From: an uncultured Lachnospiraceae bacterium | Lineage (GTDB): Bacteria > Bacillota > Clostridia > Lachnospirales > Lachnospiraceae | Assembly (NCBI GenBank): GCA_947178145.1 | Contig: CAMWXE010000061.1 | Location: forward strand, 1-33,750 | Direction of reading: 5' to 3' | DNA: 33,750 nt | Shown here: positions 8,158 through 17,157 of the stretch, piece after piece | Numbering within the stretch: position 1 is the stretch's first letter | Layout: each line of letters opens with the position of its first letter | Notes under the pieces: model-generated | Told to the model about the DNA's origin: nothing | The model's database searches: none | Seen by the model: only the letters and a program-made list of their open reading frames with translations | Program-made: the position numbers and the translations under genes

Positions 8158-9882
8158 TTAATTGAACTTTGCAGCTTCCTCCATTCTGCGGTCGAGTTCC
8201 GCCTGCATCTCATCGATAAATGCCTGCGGATTGCAGCCGTTGTACACTTCCATGTAATCTTCCCATGCGCTTTCAAAGTCACTTGCCATAACAACCTTCG
8301 GCAGATATTCATGCTTAATCTCGCCCATCTTTGTCCATGCCATACCACCCTCTGTGGCCGTTGTCATGTTGTTGGAATAAGAGTACATCGGATACCATGG
8401 TCCGGGAGCCTCGCTTGTTCCCAGCATATCCACATACGTTTCCGCACCGTACGCGTCAAAGCACTGCTGCACATTTTTGCTCAGACTGTCATAAAACTCC
8501 TTAGGCTGGTTCTCCGGTTTCATGGCATTGATGCCGTCCCTGCTTGTGCCGCCATACTGCAGGAAATAAGAGTACGTACATGTGTGCGAAGCCTTGTATG
8601 CTGTGTCGGAAGACTGCATTCTCATGTCCTCTGTGCGGGTATACTCACCGTTCTCATCCACATTGTAGTCCACATCCTTTACGCCCCAGAAGCGAAGGTC
8701 ATGTATTTCCTGATCCAGCAGATCATTGATAAACTGCATCGCGCCATCGACATCCTTGCAGCTTGTCGTGATCGCAATCCCGCTTGACACGTTCAGGACT
8801 CCGCCGGAATTGTGCCACTGGTTCTTTATGCCCTCGTCGATTGTGATAGGAAGCGGCACGTAATTGCAGCCCTTGACATCGAGTCCCTGCTGTTTCAGCG
8901 CGTCATTTACTGTGTATGCAAAATCCCACCACTGGTCGATCATGCCAAGCACGCGCCCTGTGGAAAGCTTGGAAATGTATTCATCATATGTCTGCGTGAA
9001 GGATTCCGGGTCTACCACGCCTTTCTGGAACTCCTCGTTCAGCTTCTGGAAGTACCGCTTTGCTGTCGGCGTTGTATTGTAGTCGATGATTGTGAGCGTG
9101 TCCGGATCTACGATACAGCTTCCGTCATTGGGATATCCATCGAGGAACTGCGGCGCATTCTCAAGACAGAAATAGCGCCAGTCGTCGCACAGAATCGTGT
9201 ACTGGATATTGGCCGTTCCATCCTCCATGGTAGGATTTGCCTCATTGTAGCGCTCAATCAGGTCAAAGTACTGGTCCATGGTATGTACCTCCGGGTACCC
9301 TGCCCACTCGAGCACCCTTGTCTGTATCCAGAACGCCTCGTCATTGTGGGTTGTCGCCTTCTCTTCGCCGTAGATGTTGCCAAACTGGTTAATCCAGTAG
9401 ATATGTCCGTCGTCCTGTCTCAGCTTATCCCACTCTGCCTCCGTCAGAAACTCCTTGATATTGGGATACTTGTCTATGTAGTCGTCCAGCGCTACCAGCG
9501 CACCCGCGTCATAGAGCTGTGCCGACCCGTCGCCGCCGTCGATAAAGTCAGGATACTCTCCTCCCGCAATCAGCGTGCCGACCGCCTCCTGCGCCGACTG
9601 ACCCGTAAGCCATGTCTCCTTTACCCGCGCCCCGGTTTTCTCCGCGATGATCTGCTGGATCTCATTGTCATCGTTGATCTCCGATCCCGGAACCGCGAAA
9701 AATGCCGTAAACTCCTTAATCTCTCCCGTGTTCGCCGCGCTGTCACCGGACGACGCTGCATTGTCGCCTGATCCGGTCCCGGTATTGACCGACGCCGCAT
9801 CGTCACCGCCCCCACAGCCGGTGACCATCGCTGACATCATCGCTGCTGCCAGAATCACTGATAGTACTTTTTTCATTTTCAT
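8158..9882 (-). CDS. ABC transporter substrate-binding lipoprotein, LplA-like (first copy)
   Basis: The 574-residue protein begins MKMKKVLSVILAAAMMSAMV and then TGCGGG, a lipobox with Cys23 as the predicted lipidated residue. A low-complexity Gly/Ser/Asp/Ala linker (about 24-53) leads into a family 1 solute-binding fold. It captures oligosaccharides outside the cell and hands them to the two permeases. ATG 9882 follows GGAGGAA. It is the first transport gene, downstream of the two-component pair and separated from it by a terminator. Its own promoter probably responds to the YesN-type regulator. The paralog at 4394-6049 shares most of its blocks but lacks the lipid anchor. Ligand inferred from GH8: xylo-oligosaccharide. 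Confidence 0.93.
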   Translation of the reverse strand: MKMKKVLSVILAAAMMSAMVTGCGGGDDAASVNTGTGSGDNAASSGDSAANTGEIKEFTAFFAVPGSEINDDNEIQQIIAEKTGARVKETWLTGQSAQEAVGTLIAGGEYPDFIDGGDGSAQLYDAGALVALDDYIDKYPNIKEFLTEAEWDKLRQDDGHIYWINQFGNIYGEEKATTHNDEAFWIQTRVLEWAGYPEVHTMDQYFDLIERYNEANPTMEDGTANIQYTILCDDWRYFCLENAPQFLDGYPNDGSCIVDPDTLTIIDYNTTPTAKRYFQKLNEEFQKGVVDPESFTQTYDEYISKLSTGRVLGMIDQWWDFAYTVNDALKQQGLDVKGCNYVPLPITIDEGIKNQWHNSGGVLNVSSGIAITTSCKDVDGAMQFINDLLDQEIHDLRFWGVKDVDYNVDENGEYTRTEDMRMQSSDTAYKASHTCTYSYFLQYGGTSRDGINAMKPENQPKEFYDSLSKNVQQCFDAYGAETYVDMLGTSEAPGPWYPMYSYSNNMTTATEGGMAWTKMGEIKHEYLPKVVMASDFESAWEDYMEVYNGCNPQAFIDEMQAELDRRMEEAAKFN

Positions 9883-9965
9883 ATAATTCCTCCATTCTCA
9901 TCAAAACCTGTGAATACACTGGATGAAAAATCGCTGACCTCTCATCCTTCCTCCCTTTTTTTGAT

Positions 9966-9994
9966 AATATAATTCTACTTTATAAATTTCTTAA
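9966..9994 (-). promoter_or_regulatory. Candidate promoter for the transport operon
   Basis: On the minus strand TTAAGA (9989-9994) and TATATT (9966-9971) are 17 bases apart in a very AT-rich leader upstream of the lipoprotein gene. Both hexamers are imperfect, as expected of an activated promoter. The leader also has a GGATGA / TCATCC inverted repeat at 9921-9947. Confidence 0.4.
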
Positions 9995-10024
9995 AAAAAC
10001 CCAATAAAGAATATATAAAAACAT

Positions 10025-10057
10025 AAAAAAGTATAGATTTTTAATCTATACTTTTTT
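10025..10057 (-). terminator. Rho-independent terminator after the response-regulator gene
   Basis: A 15-bp perfect stem (AAAAAAGTATAGATT with AATCTATACTTTTTT) and a three-base loop lie 12 bases past the regulator stop codon. The run of T on both strands makes it bidirectional. It insulates the two-component genes from the transport operon. Confidence 0.9.
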
Positions 10058-10069
10058 ATGTATCACGCT

Positions 10070-11665
10070 TCACAGCCTGTCCAGCGACTGCTTCCGGAAC
10101 TTGGACGGCGTGCAGCCCTTTGCCGCTATAAACTTGTTGATAAAGTAGTCCGTATTTTTGTATCCCACTTCCTCCGCGATCTTATAGATCTTATCATCCG
10201 TGCGCACGAGCAGCTGCGCTGCCTGCTCGATGCGGTAGTTATTGAGGTAATCCTTGAAGGACTGATTGTATTTCTTGCGGAACACCTGACCGAGATAGGC
10301 ATTGTTGATATAATACTTCTGTCCTAAGTCCCGCAGCGTCAGGTTCTCCGCAAAATGCTCACGGACCTCCTGTTCAATCAGGGCAAGCACTCCGCGCGAC
10401 ACATTCCTGCGAAGCTGCGTCAGATACTCCGCATACTCGCACGCAAATCTTGCCAGATGCACCTTGCTCCCCCGCATCAGACCGTCCTCAAAAGCGCTCT
10501 CGCTGATCAGATGCAGGATTTCCTCCTGATTGACGCAGTCATCCTGCTCTGTCGCCGTGTGAATCAGCTGGAACAACAGATAATTGATGTTCAGATTGAT
10601 CGTCTCACCCATCGCTCCCATTTTGCGCAGCTCGTCAAACAGCCTGTCCACCGCCTCGTGGATGCGCACCTTGTCATTCTGCTCGATCGCCGCGATCAGA
10701 TTGTCAAGCTCCGCCTTGCACAGCAGAATGCCGCCGCTGTTTACCTGTATCTCCTCCTCATAGTAATAGATCTTTTTCCGGTCGTGAAATGCCTGGAGGG
10801 AATTGAGCATACAGGCCGTGCCGTAAGACTTTGATATGGCTGCGATGTCCGCCACCTTCTTTCCCACCAGCATCACAATCGTCTGCTTTAACGCCACATT
10901 CAGGTAACTTAACAGCCTTTCCAGATAGTCTTTCTCAGAACAGTCGTTTGCTGCCGCCATATAATCGCAGTAGATCAGACCGACATCGTAGATGTTCTCC
11001 TCTGAGGAAACATCGAGAATACAGTGCGTCTCGTCCTCCTTCAGAAATTCCCTGCAGCTCTGGTAGAGCTTCCTCTGGCGGGAGCGCACTTCCAGATCCT
11101 CCACGTCCTCCGGGTCGAGCGCGTCCACCAGCTGGATATCGATATACCGCACACCGCCGGACAGCCGCATGTGATTTGATACGTATTCCAGATTGATGTC
11201 ATCATATTTGCCAAGCAGCAGGGAGATCACATTCCTTGCCAGATACGCCCTCTCCATCTGCTTTTTGTCCTCCTGCCGCTGAATCTCCGTCGCCGACATG
11301 TTTGCCGCCTTCCTGATAATCTCCGTCAGAACCTCCTTCTCGACCGGTTTCAGCACATAGTCCATACAGGAATAGCGTATCGCCTGCTGTGCATAGGCAA
11401 AATCACTGTATCCGCTGAGTATGACGAAATACGCGTCAGAGATCTGCTCCCTGCGTATCGTCTCCAGGAGCTCCAGCCCTGTCATCTCCGGCATTTTGAT
11501 ATCCGCGATAATCAGGTCCGCCTCATTTGACCGCAGATACGCCAGCGCCTCCACGCCGTTCTGCGCCGTAGCGACAATCTCACAGCCCTCCTTCTCCCAG
11601 TCAAGGAGCATGGACAAACCCTGCACAATAAACGGTTCATCATCCACAAGCAACACTTTCAACAT
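10070..11665 (-). CDS. Response regulator with AraC-type DNA-binding domain, YesN-like
   Basis: The 531-residue protein has an N-terminal CheY-like receiver with acidic pocket VDDEP, phospho-acceptor Asp55 (LIIADIKMPEMTG), Ser84 and Lys106 (DYVLKPVEKE). A long middle region of the YesN type follows. The AraC helix-turn-helix lies at about 430-531 (LTLRDLGQKYYINNAYLGQV, then IYKIAEEVGYKNTDYFINKF). It should be phosphorylated by the kinase encoded 56 bases upstream and activate the sugar transport operon downstream. ATG 11665 has only a weak GGGATGAGAG before it, which suggests modest translation. Length and layout are typical of carbohydrate-responsive YesN proteins in Lachnospiraceae. Confidence 0.95.
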   Translation of the reverse strand: MLKVLLVDDEPFIVQGLSMLLDWEKEGCEIVATAQNGVEALAYLRSNEADLIIADIKMPEMTGLELLETIRREQISDAYFVILSGYSDFAYAQQAIRYSCMDYVLKPVEKEVLTEIIRKAANMSATEIQRQEDKKQMERAYLARNVISLLLGKYDDINLEYVSNHMRLSGGVRYIDIQLVDALDPEDVEDLEVRSRQRKLYQSCREFLKEDETHCILDVSSEENIYDVGLIYCDYMAAANDCSEKDYLERLLSYLNVALKQTIVMLVGKKVADIAAISKSYGTACMLNSLQAFHDRKKIYYYEEEIQVNSGGILLCKAELDNLIAAIEQNDKVRIHEAVDRLFDELRKMGAMGETINLNINYLLFQLIHTATEQDDCVNQEEILHLISESAFEDGLMRGSKVHLARFACEYAEYLTQLRRNVSRGVLALIEQEVREHFAENLTLRDLGQKYYINNAYLGQVFRKKYNQSFKDYLNNYRIEQAAQLLVRTDDKIYKIAEEVGYKNTDYFINKFIAAKGCTPSKFRKQSLDRL

Positions 11666-11721
11666 CTCTCATCCCACACCCTTCCATTACCCAAATGACA
11701 TTCCACTTCCACTCAGCCTCA

Positions 11722-13554
11722 TCAGACTGGCAGCTGGATCTGCACGATCGTGCCAATCCCCCGCTCGCTGTCCAACGCAAAGTTCACCTGATTGTCGGAC
11801 ACCATTTTCAGGCGGAGACAGGCATTCACCATCCCAACCCTGCCCTTCTCCTTCAGGCGGTCAATGCTCGCATTCTGCATCGTCTCCAGGAGCCGCTGCC
11901 GCTCCTCCTCCTCCATACCGCTTCCGGTGTCCTCCACTTCTATGCACAGCTTTGTGCCCGATTCCGTCTGTTTCCTGTAGATGCGCACAAAGAGCCACCC
12001 CTGCGCCGTCTTGCTCTCGATGCCGTGGATGCAGGCATTCTCCACGAATGTGACGATTGTGAGCTTCGGTATCGTAATTTGCAGACAATCCTCCTCCACG
12101 TCGAGCTCATACGACAGCCTGTCGCCAAACCGGAACTTCTGCAGACCAAGATACGCCTCGACAAACTCCATCTCCTTGCCGATTTCCACAGTGTCCGTCG
12201 ACCAGTCCACATTCTGCCGCTCCATAATGGCAAGTTTCTCCACCATCTCGGCAATCTCAGGCTCACTGTGAAGAATGCAGTGCATTCGGATGCTTTCGAG
12301 CGCATTAAACAGAAAGTGGGGGTTAATCTGACTGTGGAGTGCCAGCAGCTCGGCGCTCTGCCTTGCGATATCCATCTCCTGCTCCCTGATGCGGTCCTTG
12401 TAGACGGTCTGTATCAGGTCGTTTGTCCTCTCCGCCATCCTGTTATAATTCTCCATGAGCATGCCAATCTCGTCATTTCCGCTGATCTCCTCAATCCTGC
12501 TAAGTTCCTCGTCTCCCACCTTGTCAAACACCTGGCTCAACTGTTTGATCCGCACCGTGAGCGAGCGGTTGAGCTCTCTCATAAGCCTCCACGGAAGAAT
12601 GGCGTTCGTGAGTATCATCAGCGCGATCAGCGGCATATTATCCCTGACATTGCTGAGCACATCCGTCTCCGGCTCGAGAACGTAAATCAGCAGATCGCTT
12701 CCGTACAGACTCATCTCCCTGCACACGCCGGCCTTATCCGCCAGAGCAAACTGTTCAAAATTCTGGCTGATGCTGCTGTGCCCGTCGTTTGCCAGAAGCA
12801 CCCTGTCCCCCTGGCAGACATACACCGGAAATTCATATCCCAGTTTCACGAGCCCGCGCACCATATTGCCGTAATCAAGCTCTATTTTCAGAAACTTGTC
12901 ACACCGGTTCCCGCTGAAAAAATCAAGGTTCTTTAAAAACATAATCTTTCGCTTTGGCTCAATAGCAGGACTCTTTTCGTTATCATAGTAAAAATACAGC
13001 AGCTCGTTTCTCCCGGAATCCTCAAAGGTCTGATACCAGTTTGTGTTTTCGATCACGGACAGTTGGGAAAATTCACCGCCGTTTACAATGGTCGGGTTGT
13101 CCGCATACATGGTAATAATCGTGTTGTCCATGCCTGCACCGCCTTTAAACAGCGTCGTTTTCACGAAATTCTGATACGCCTCAACATACGCAAGCGCACC
13201 TGCGTACTCATGATTCAGATATCGTTCAATATATTCGTTCATGTAGATCTGCTTTGCCGTCGCCGCCGCATAGTCGATGCTGTTGGTCAGGCTGTACTGT
13301 ATGGCACTCGCCTCATTTTCCATGGCGTGCCGCTGCTTTGTATGCTGGTCATTCACCACGATGTACAGCACAATGCTGTCCGTGACGACCAGCGGCAGCA
13401 GTACACAGAACACGTACAGAATCGTCAGCTTTCTGCTCAGTGCGATATTATTCATATATTGATATAGCTTATGTATGAATCTCTGCCTACAGTGCTCTCT
13501 GTCATCCTGCCGGGCTATGCGCAATGAAATTCTGCCTTTATTCGTTTTTTTCAT
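11722..13554 (-). CDS. Sensor histidine kinase, YesM-like
   Basis: The 610-residue membrane kinase has a helix at about 43-67 (LTILYVFCVLLPLVVTDSIV), an extracellular sensing domain of about 230 residues, and a second helix near 305-325. A HAMP-like linker follows, then a His_kinase domain with NPHFLFN at 411-417 (phospho-acceptor His413). The ATPase domain shows an N-box around Asn506 (VTFVENACIHG) and DTGSGM at 542-547. It senses an extracellular signal, presumably the oligosaccharide or a loaded binding protein, and phosphorylates the regulator encoded next. The start at ATG 13554 lacks a strong ribosome site; a later ATG at residue 34 is possible. Confidence 0.93.
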   Translation of the reverse strand: MKKTNKGRISLRIARQDDREHCRQRFIHKLYQYMNNIALSRKLTILYVFCVLLPLVVTDSIVLYIVVNDQHTKQRHAMENEASAIQYSLTNSIDYAAATAKQIYMNEYIERYLNHEYAGALAYVEAYQNFVKTTLFKGGAGMDNTIITMYADNPTIVNGGEFSQLSVIENTNWYQTFEDSGRNELLYFYYDNEKSPAIEPKRKIMFLKNLDFFSGNRCDKFLKIELDYGNMVRGLVKLGYEFPVYVCQGDRVLLANDGHSSISQNFEQFALADKAGVCREMSLYGSDLLIYVLEPETDVLSNVRDNMPLIALMILTNAILPWRLMRELNRSLTVRIKQLSQVFDKVGDEELSRIEEISGNDEIGMLMENYNRMAERTNDLIQTVYKDRIREQEMDIARQSAELLALHSQINPHFLFNALESIRMHCILHSEPEIAEMVEKLAIMERQNVDWSTDTVEIGKEMEFVEAYLGLQKFRFGDRLSYELDVEEDCLQITIPKLTIVTFVENACIHGIESKTAQGWLFVRIYRKQTESGTKLCIEVEDTGSGMEEEERQRLLETMQNASIDRLKEKGRVGMVNACLRLKMVSDNQVNFALDSERGIGTIVQIQLPV

Positions 13555-13784
13555 TATAGAGTCCCCATGTAATAAGCTTCCTGTGTGAATATGTAAGCAA
13601 CAATACTGTCTTTGTCAAATTCTTTCATTGAAAATCAATCCTCATATACGCAGCCTTTACACTCATCTGGAATGTTTTTGCAATTAACCTGGATAATGAA
13701 TTATTCTGCTTAATTTTATCCAATACATGAAATTCCGTGGTACGAACCCGGATAGTTATACTACAAAATGAAAGGAGTGATTAC
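13555..13784. other. Intergenic region with a candidate kinase promoter
   Basis: No gene is seen here. On the minus strand a perfect -35 TTGACA (13613-13618) is followed after 17 bases by TACATA (13590-13595), a poor -10, about 40 bases before the kinase start. This may be the weak promoter of the two-component operon. The rest, up to 13784, is AT-rich and holds nothing else that I recognise. Confidence 0.4.
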
Positions 13785-13966
13785 ATGGCAAAAACACCCA
13801 TGCCTTTCAGAACGATATGAAACATTGCGATAGGATCTGGGATATTCTTAGATATTTATATCTGTTTGACAGCTCTTCAAAAGAAAAATGCTCTTTTTAT
13901 GTTCTCCGCCAATATATAGAAAACTACATTGACGGAGATTATTTACAAGAACACAGGCAATTTTAA
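13785..13966 (+). pseudogene. Small ORF of about 60 codons with a one-base frameshift, unknown function
   Basis: AAAGGAG seven bases before ATG 13785 is a strong ribosome site, but the frame beginning MAKTPMPF stops after 11 codons at 13820. Adding one A to the A5 run at 13790-13794 would join it to a frame that stays open to TAA 13964-13966. That frame reads THAFQNDMKHCDRIWDILRY, then LYLFDSSSKEKCSFYVLRQY, then IENYIDGDYLQEHRQF. The product is small, charged and aromatic-rich, with no signal peptide. It could be a pseudogene, a slippage-expressed protein or a sequencing error. An internal ATG at 13817 could give 49 residues, but it lacks its own ribosome site. Confidence 0.5.
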
Positions 13967-13996
13967 AAGGTGGTATTTCTACTGGTTCCTAACTTT

Positions 13997-14539
13997 TTAA
14001 TAATTCTCCGCCTGCACCTCAAAATAGCCCTGTGGATGACTGCACACCGGGCATACCTCCGGCGCCTTTGTGCCCACTACAATGTGTCCACAGTTGCGGC
14101 ATTCCCATACCTTGACTTCGCTCTTCTCAAATACAGCTGCCGTCTCCACGTTCTTTAACAGCGCGCGGTATCGCTCCTCATGGTGCTTCTCGATCTCGCC
14201 CACTGCGCGGAACTTTGCTGCAAGCTCAGGGAATCCCTCCGCCTCTGCTGTCTTTGCGAAATCCTCATACATATCCGTCCACTCATAGTTCTCTCCGTTT
14301 GCCGCCGCATCCAGATTCTCCGCTGTATTGCCAATCCCCTGCAGCTCCCTGAACCACATCTTGGCATGCTCCTTCTCATTGTCAGCCGTCTTTAAGAAAA
14401 TGGAGGAAATCTGCTCATACCCCTCCTTCTTTGCCACGGAAGCAAAGTATGTGTACTTGTTGCGCGCCTGGGATTCTCCCGCAAAAGCGGCCTCAAGATT
14501 CTTCTCTGTCTGTGTACCTGCATATTTGTTTGCCATCAT
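13997..14539 (-). CDS. rbr: Rubrerythrin
   Basis: The 180-residue protein has a ferritin-like four-helix diiron domain with GESQARNKY (Glu22), EKEHAKMWF (Glu55, His58) and [11 protein letters not shown] as ligand motifs. A C-terminal rubredoxin-like [Fe(SCys)4] domain uses C147-x2-C150 and C163-x2-C166. It reduces hydrogen peroxide with electrons from NADH-linked rubredoxin or ferredoxin and protects anaerobes from oxygen stress. Two adjacent ATGs follow AGGAG, so the start could be 14539 or 14536. It appears monocistronic, with a promoter at 14656-14683 and a leader of about 110 bases. I see no classical PerR box. Confidence 0.97.
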   Translation of the reverse strand: MMANKYAGTQTEKNLEAAFAGESQARNKYTYFASVAKKEGYEQISSIFLKTADNEKEHAKMWFRELQGIGNTAENLDAAANGENYEWTDMYEDFAKTAEAEGFPELAAKFRAVGEIEKHHEERYRALLKNVETAAVFEKSEVKVWECRNCGHIVVGTKAPEVCPVCSHPQGYFEVQAENY

Positions 14540-14655
14540 TTCATTCTCCTATTCTTTTTACTAATTTGCTGATGCACTGTTACAATTTTGCCCAGGAATC
14601 TGCCGAAAAACACATTCGTGAACGAAATGGACGAAATGCATCGTATGCTGTTTCC

Positions 14656-14683
14656 ATTATACCTGTTTTACAGATTTTGGCAA
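14656..14683 (-). promoter_or_regulatory. Sigma-A promoter for rubrerythrin
   Basis: On the minus strand TTGCCA (14678-14683) and TATAAT (14656-14661) are 16 bases apart. An AATGAC / GTCATT inverted repeat (14682-14696) overlaps the upstream edge of the -35 and could be an operator. Confidence 0.65.
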
Positions 14684-14703
14684 TGACTTTGTCATTTTAT
14701 TTT

Positions 14704-16062
14704 TCACTTATTTGTCAATAGATTTCTCTTCTTCCAGTTTCCCGTGCGGTACCAGAAATAGGAAATCAGATAATTTGTCGCCCAGCCCATCGGAACGGCA
14801 TACCAGATCATCTGGATTCCCCATACCGGCGAACACAGCTGTGCCACTGCGACGCGGATTGCAAGGTTGATCAGATTTGCAAGCATGTACACCTTGATAT
14901 CCCCTGCGCCCCGCAGGATCCCGTCTGTTATCGCCTTAAATCCCAGGAAGGAAAAGAAGAATCCGATAAAGCGAAAATAAGCCGTCCCCGTCTCAAACGC
15001 CACCGCCGACTCACTCTGCTCGACAAAGGCCGACAGGATCGGATTGTAAAAAAGCTGCGAAACCGCAATGAGGAACACACCAAACCCAATGATGATACCG
15101 TACGCCGCACGGTATCCCTGCCGCACGCGCTCCGGCTTTCCCGCCCCGAGGTTCTGCGCCGTAAAGGTGGACATCGCGTTTCCCGTGGCGATCATTGGCA
15201 CGATGCAGAGTGACTCCAGCCGCGTTCCGGCAGAATACCCCGCGAGCGCAGAGGAGCCAAACTGATTGACCGCCGACTGCGTGAGCAGCATACCGATACT
15301 CACGATCGACTGCTGCACGATTGACGGAACCGCAACCTTGACACCCGTCACAAACATGTCGCTGCGAAACCGCTTTACCTTTCCCTCGACCGCATAAGTG
15401 GACAGCAGCCGCATCAGTATGACAAGCGAGATCACGACCGCAATCCCCTGCGCGATCACCGTCGCAACTGCCGCACCTGCAACGCCCATCTTCAGGCTGC
15501 CCACCATCCACAAGTCCAGTACAATATTCAATATGGAAGAAAAAATCAGTAAATACAGCGGGATTTTAGACCGCCCAAGCGCATTGAAATTGGCGGATAA
15601 AATGTTGTACATAAACATAAACGGCAGTCCCACAAAATAAATCTGCAGATACGAAACAGCGTCCGCCATGATATTGTCCGGTGTTTTTAGCAGTCTGAGC
15701 ACTGTCGGATTGACCGCAAATCCCAATATCGCCAGCAATGTACTAAATACAGCAAAGGTAATCAGAAATGTGTAGACCGAGCTTTTCATCTCCCTGTAAT
15801 GCCCCGCGCCGAGATACTGGCTTGTCAGCACCGACGCGCCGATGCCGCCGCCGATTGCGATCATGATAAAAACAGTCGTAAAGGAGTAAGATGCCCCCAC
15901 TGCCGCAAGCGCATCCTCTCCCACGAGATTTCCCACAATGATGGAATCTGCCATATTGTAAAACTGCTGAAATAAATTTCCGATAATCATCGGAAGCGCG
16001 AAGAAAAACAGACTCCGCGCAGGTGGTTGTGTAATCAGGTTTTCTTTTGCATTCTGTGCCAT
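14704..16062 (-). CDS. MATE-family efflux transporter
   Basis: This complete 452-residue transporter should have 12 helices in two homologous halves. The first half begins SLFFFALPMIIGNLFQQFYN followed by MADSIIVGNLVGEDALAAVG. The second half includes VPSIVQQSIVSIGMLLTQSA and GYSAGTRLESLCIVPM. Such proteins export drugs, dyes or metabolites in exchange for Na+ or H+. ATG 16062 follows AAGGAG; a longer frame from 16107 lacks this. It lies between rubrerythrin and the toxin-antitoxin pair on the same strand. Its substrate cannot be read from the sequence. It is unrelated in detail to the truncated MATE fragment at 699-1091. Confidence 0.93.
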   Translation of the reverse strand: MAQNAKENLITQPPARSLFFFALPMIIGNLFQQFYNMADSIIVGNLVGEDALAAVGASYSFTTVFIMIAIGGGIGASVLTSQYLGAGHYREMKSSVYTFLITFAVFSTLLAILGFAVNPTVLRLLKTPDNIMADAVSYLQIYFVGLPFMFMYNILSANFNALGRSKIPLYLLIFSSILNIVLDLWMVGSLKMGVAGAAVATVIAQGIAVVISLVILMRLLSTYAVEGKVKRFRSDMFVTGVKVAVPSIVQQSIVSIGMLLTQSAVNQFGSSALAGYSAGTRLESLCIVPMIATGNAMSTFTAQNLGAGKPERVRQGYRAAYGIIIGFGVFLIAVSQLFYNPILSAFVEQSESAVAFETGTAYFRFIGFFFSFLGFKAITDGILRGAGDIKVYMLANLINLAIRVAVAQLCSPVWGIQMIWYAVPMGWATNYLISYFWYRTGNWKKRNLLTNK

Positions 16063-16116
16063 TTTTTCTCTCCTTGGGAAGTTGACCTTCTTTGAACATT
16101 CGGTCATATTATTTTT

Positions 16117-17145
16117 TTATATTTGTAAACTGTCCGCATATTTGAATTGAATCACATCCCTGGGCGCGGTTTCAACGTATGCAAGCTCCTTATGCATAAA
16201 AGAAATTATCTCATTTTTTGTCATCCTGCCAAGTTTTTCAATCACAATATCCAGAATATCCTTATCTGCATCTGAAAGCGATGAAAAAGAAACCGCTTCC
16301 TTTAAACAAAAATGATATGCATTTGTCTCTCCCATATCTACCTCTTCACACGGAACGTCTTTTAAATCAATGATAAAATTGTGCCCTACCGGCACTGCTC
16401 CCATTGGAAGAGCCTGATATATCAGCCCAGTTATAGAAAAACCTCTATTCTTATACGAAAGAGCGTCCGCGTACCACATCAGTTTCATAAGCTTTACCTT
16501 ATAAAGACTTGTTATCTGAGTAGAAGCAGCAAAATAGCGGATCACATCCACAACCTTATCCAGAGAAAGTTCCGCGTTCCCGTGGAACATCTGATTCCCA
16601 TGAAATCTTGCATAGCCGGCCTCGATAGCCTTGCGCAGGTACGAATCCTGATCCTTCTCATACAGAGTAGTCGCTGCATTCAAATACTTTTGATAAGATC
16701 CTACTGACAAATTCTCTCTTGCATCATTTAATAATGATAAAAACCACTCCGGATCCTGATCGATCTTCTTTAAAATCGTATCATGCGCCTTATCCTGTAC
16801 TTGATGGCTCTCATATCTTGTGATGGTCTTTCCCCCCCATCCAAGAAGAATACACAAATCGCTCTGACTAATTCCATACCTGGCGCGAATACCGCTGATC
16901 TCACCAGACGTCAAAAGGCCTTCTGCCTTCCTGTATGCATCTTTAAGACGCACATCGTTTTCCTGCATCTGCTGCTCATCCATATACAGCTCTTCTGCTG
17001 CATCACAATACGCATAAGCTGCATCATAAGATACCATCACATTCTTAAAAACTGCCTGAGCATTAACAAGAACTGTTTTCACTTCATGCTCTTCCATGCA
17101 GCATGTGCACAAACGTTTTTCACTTTTCATGATTCTCATGTCCAT
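16117..17145 (-). CDS. Antitoxin: cysteine head, helix-turn-helix and Panacea (SocA/DUF4065) domain
   Basis: The 342-residue protein has three parts. Residues 1-50 carry C13, C15, C16 and C47, resembling an incomplete MqsA/YgiT zinc head. Residues about 82-140 form an XRE/MqsA-type helix-turn-helix (GEISGIRARYGISQSDLCIL, LGWGGKTITRYE). Residues about 195-320 form the Panacea domain (ITSLYKVKLMKLMWYADALS, ITGLIYQALPMGAVP), which neutralises diverse toxins in published PanAT systems. ATG 17145 follows GGGAGGTG, 12 bases after the toxin stop codon. It probably binds the toxin and represses the promoter at the 24-bp palindrome. The gene ends 54 bases before the MATE gene begins. Confidence 0.85.
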   Translation of the reverse strand: MDMRIMKSEKRLCTCCMEEHEVKTVLVNAQAVFKNVMVSYDAAYAYCDAAEELYMDEQQMQENDVRLKDAYRKAEGLLTSGEISGIRARYGISQSDLCILLGWGGKTITRYESHQVQDKAHDTILKKIDQDPEWFLSLLNDARENLSVGSYQKYLNAATTLYEKDQDSYLRKAIEAGYARFHGNQMFHGNAELSLDKVVDVIRYFAASTQITSLYKVKLMKLMWYADALSYKNRGFSITGLIYQALPMGAVPVGHNFIIDLKDVPCEEVDMGETNAYHFCLKEAVSFSSLSDADKDILDIVIEKLGRMTKNEIISFMHKELAYVETAPRDVIQFKYADSLQI

Positions 17146-17157
17146 GAAAACACCTCC

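Noticed and set aside
8812-9771. Plus-strand frame of 319 codons opposite the first binding protein
   Set aside because: It is a shadow of the lipoprotein gene and has no ribosome site or known motif.
11695-12936. Plus-strand frame of 413 codons opposite the histidine kinase
   Set aside because: The kinase H-box and ATP-binding motifs fix the coding strand.
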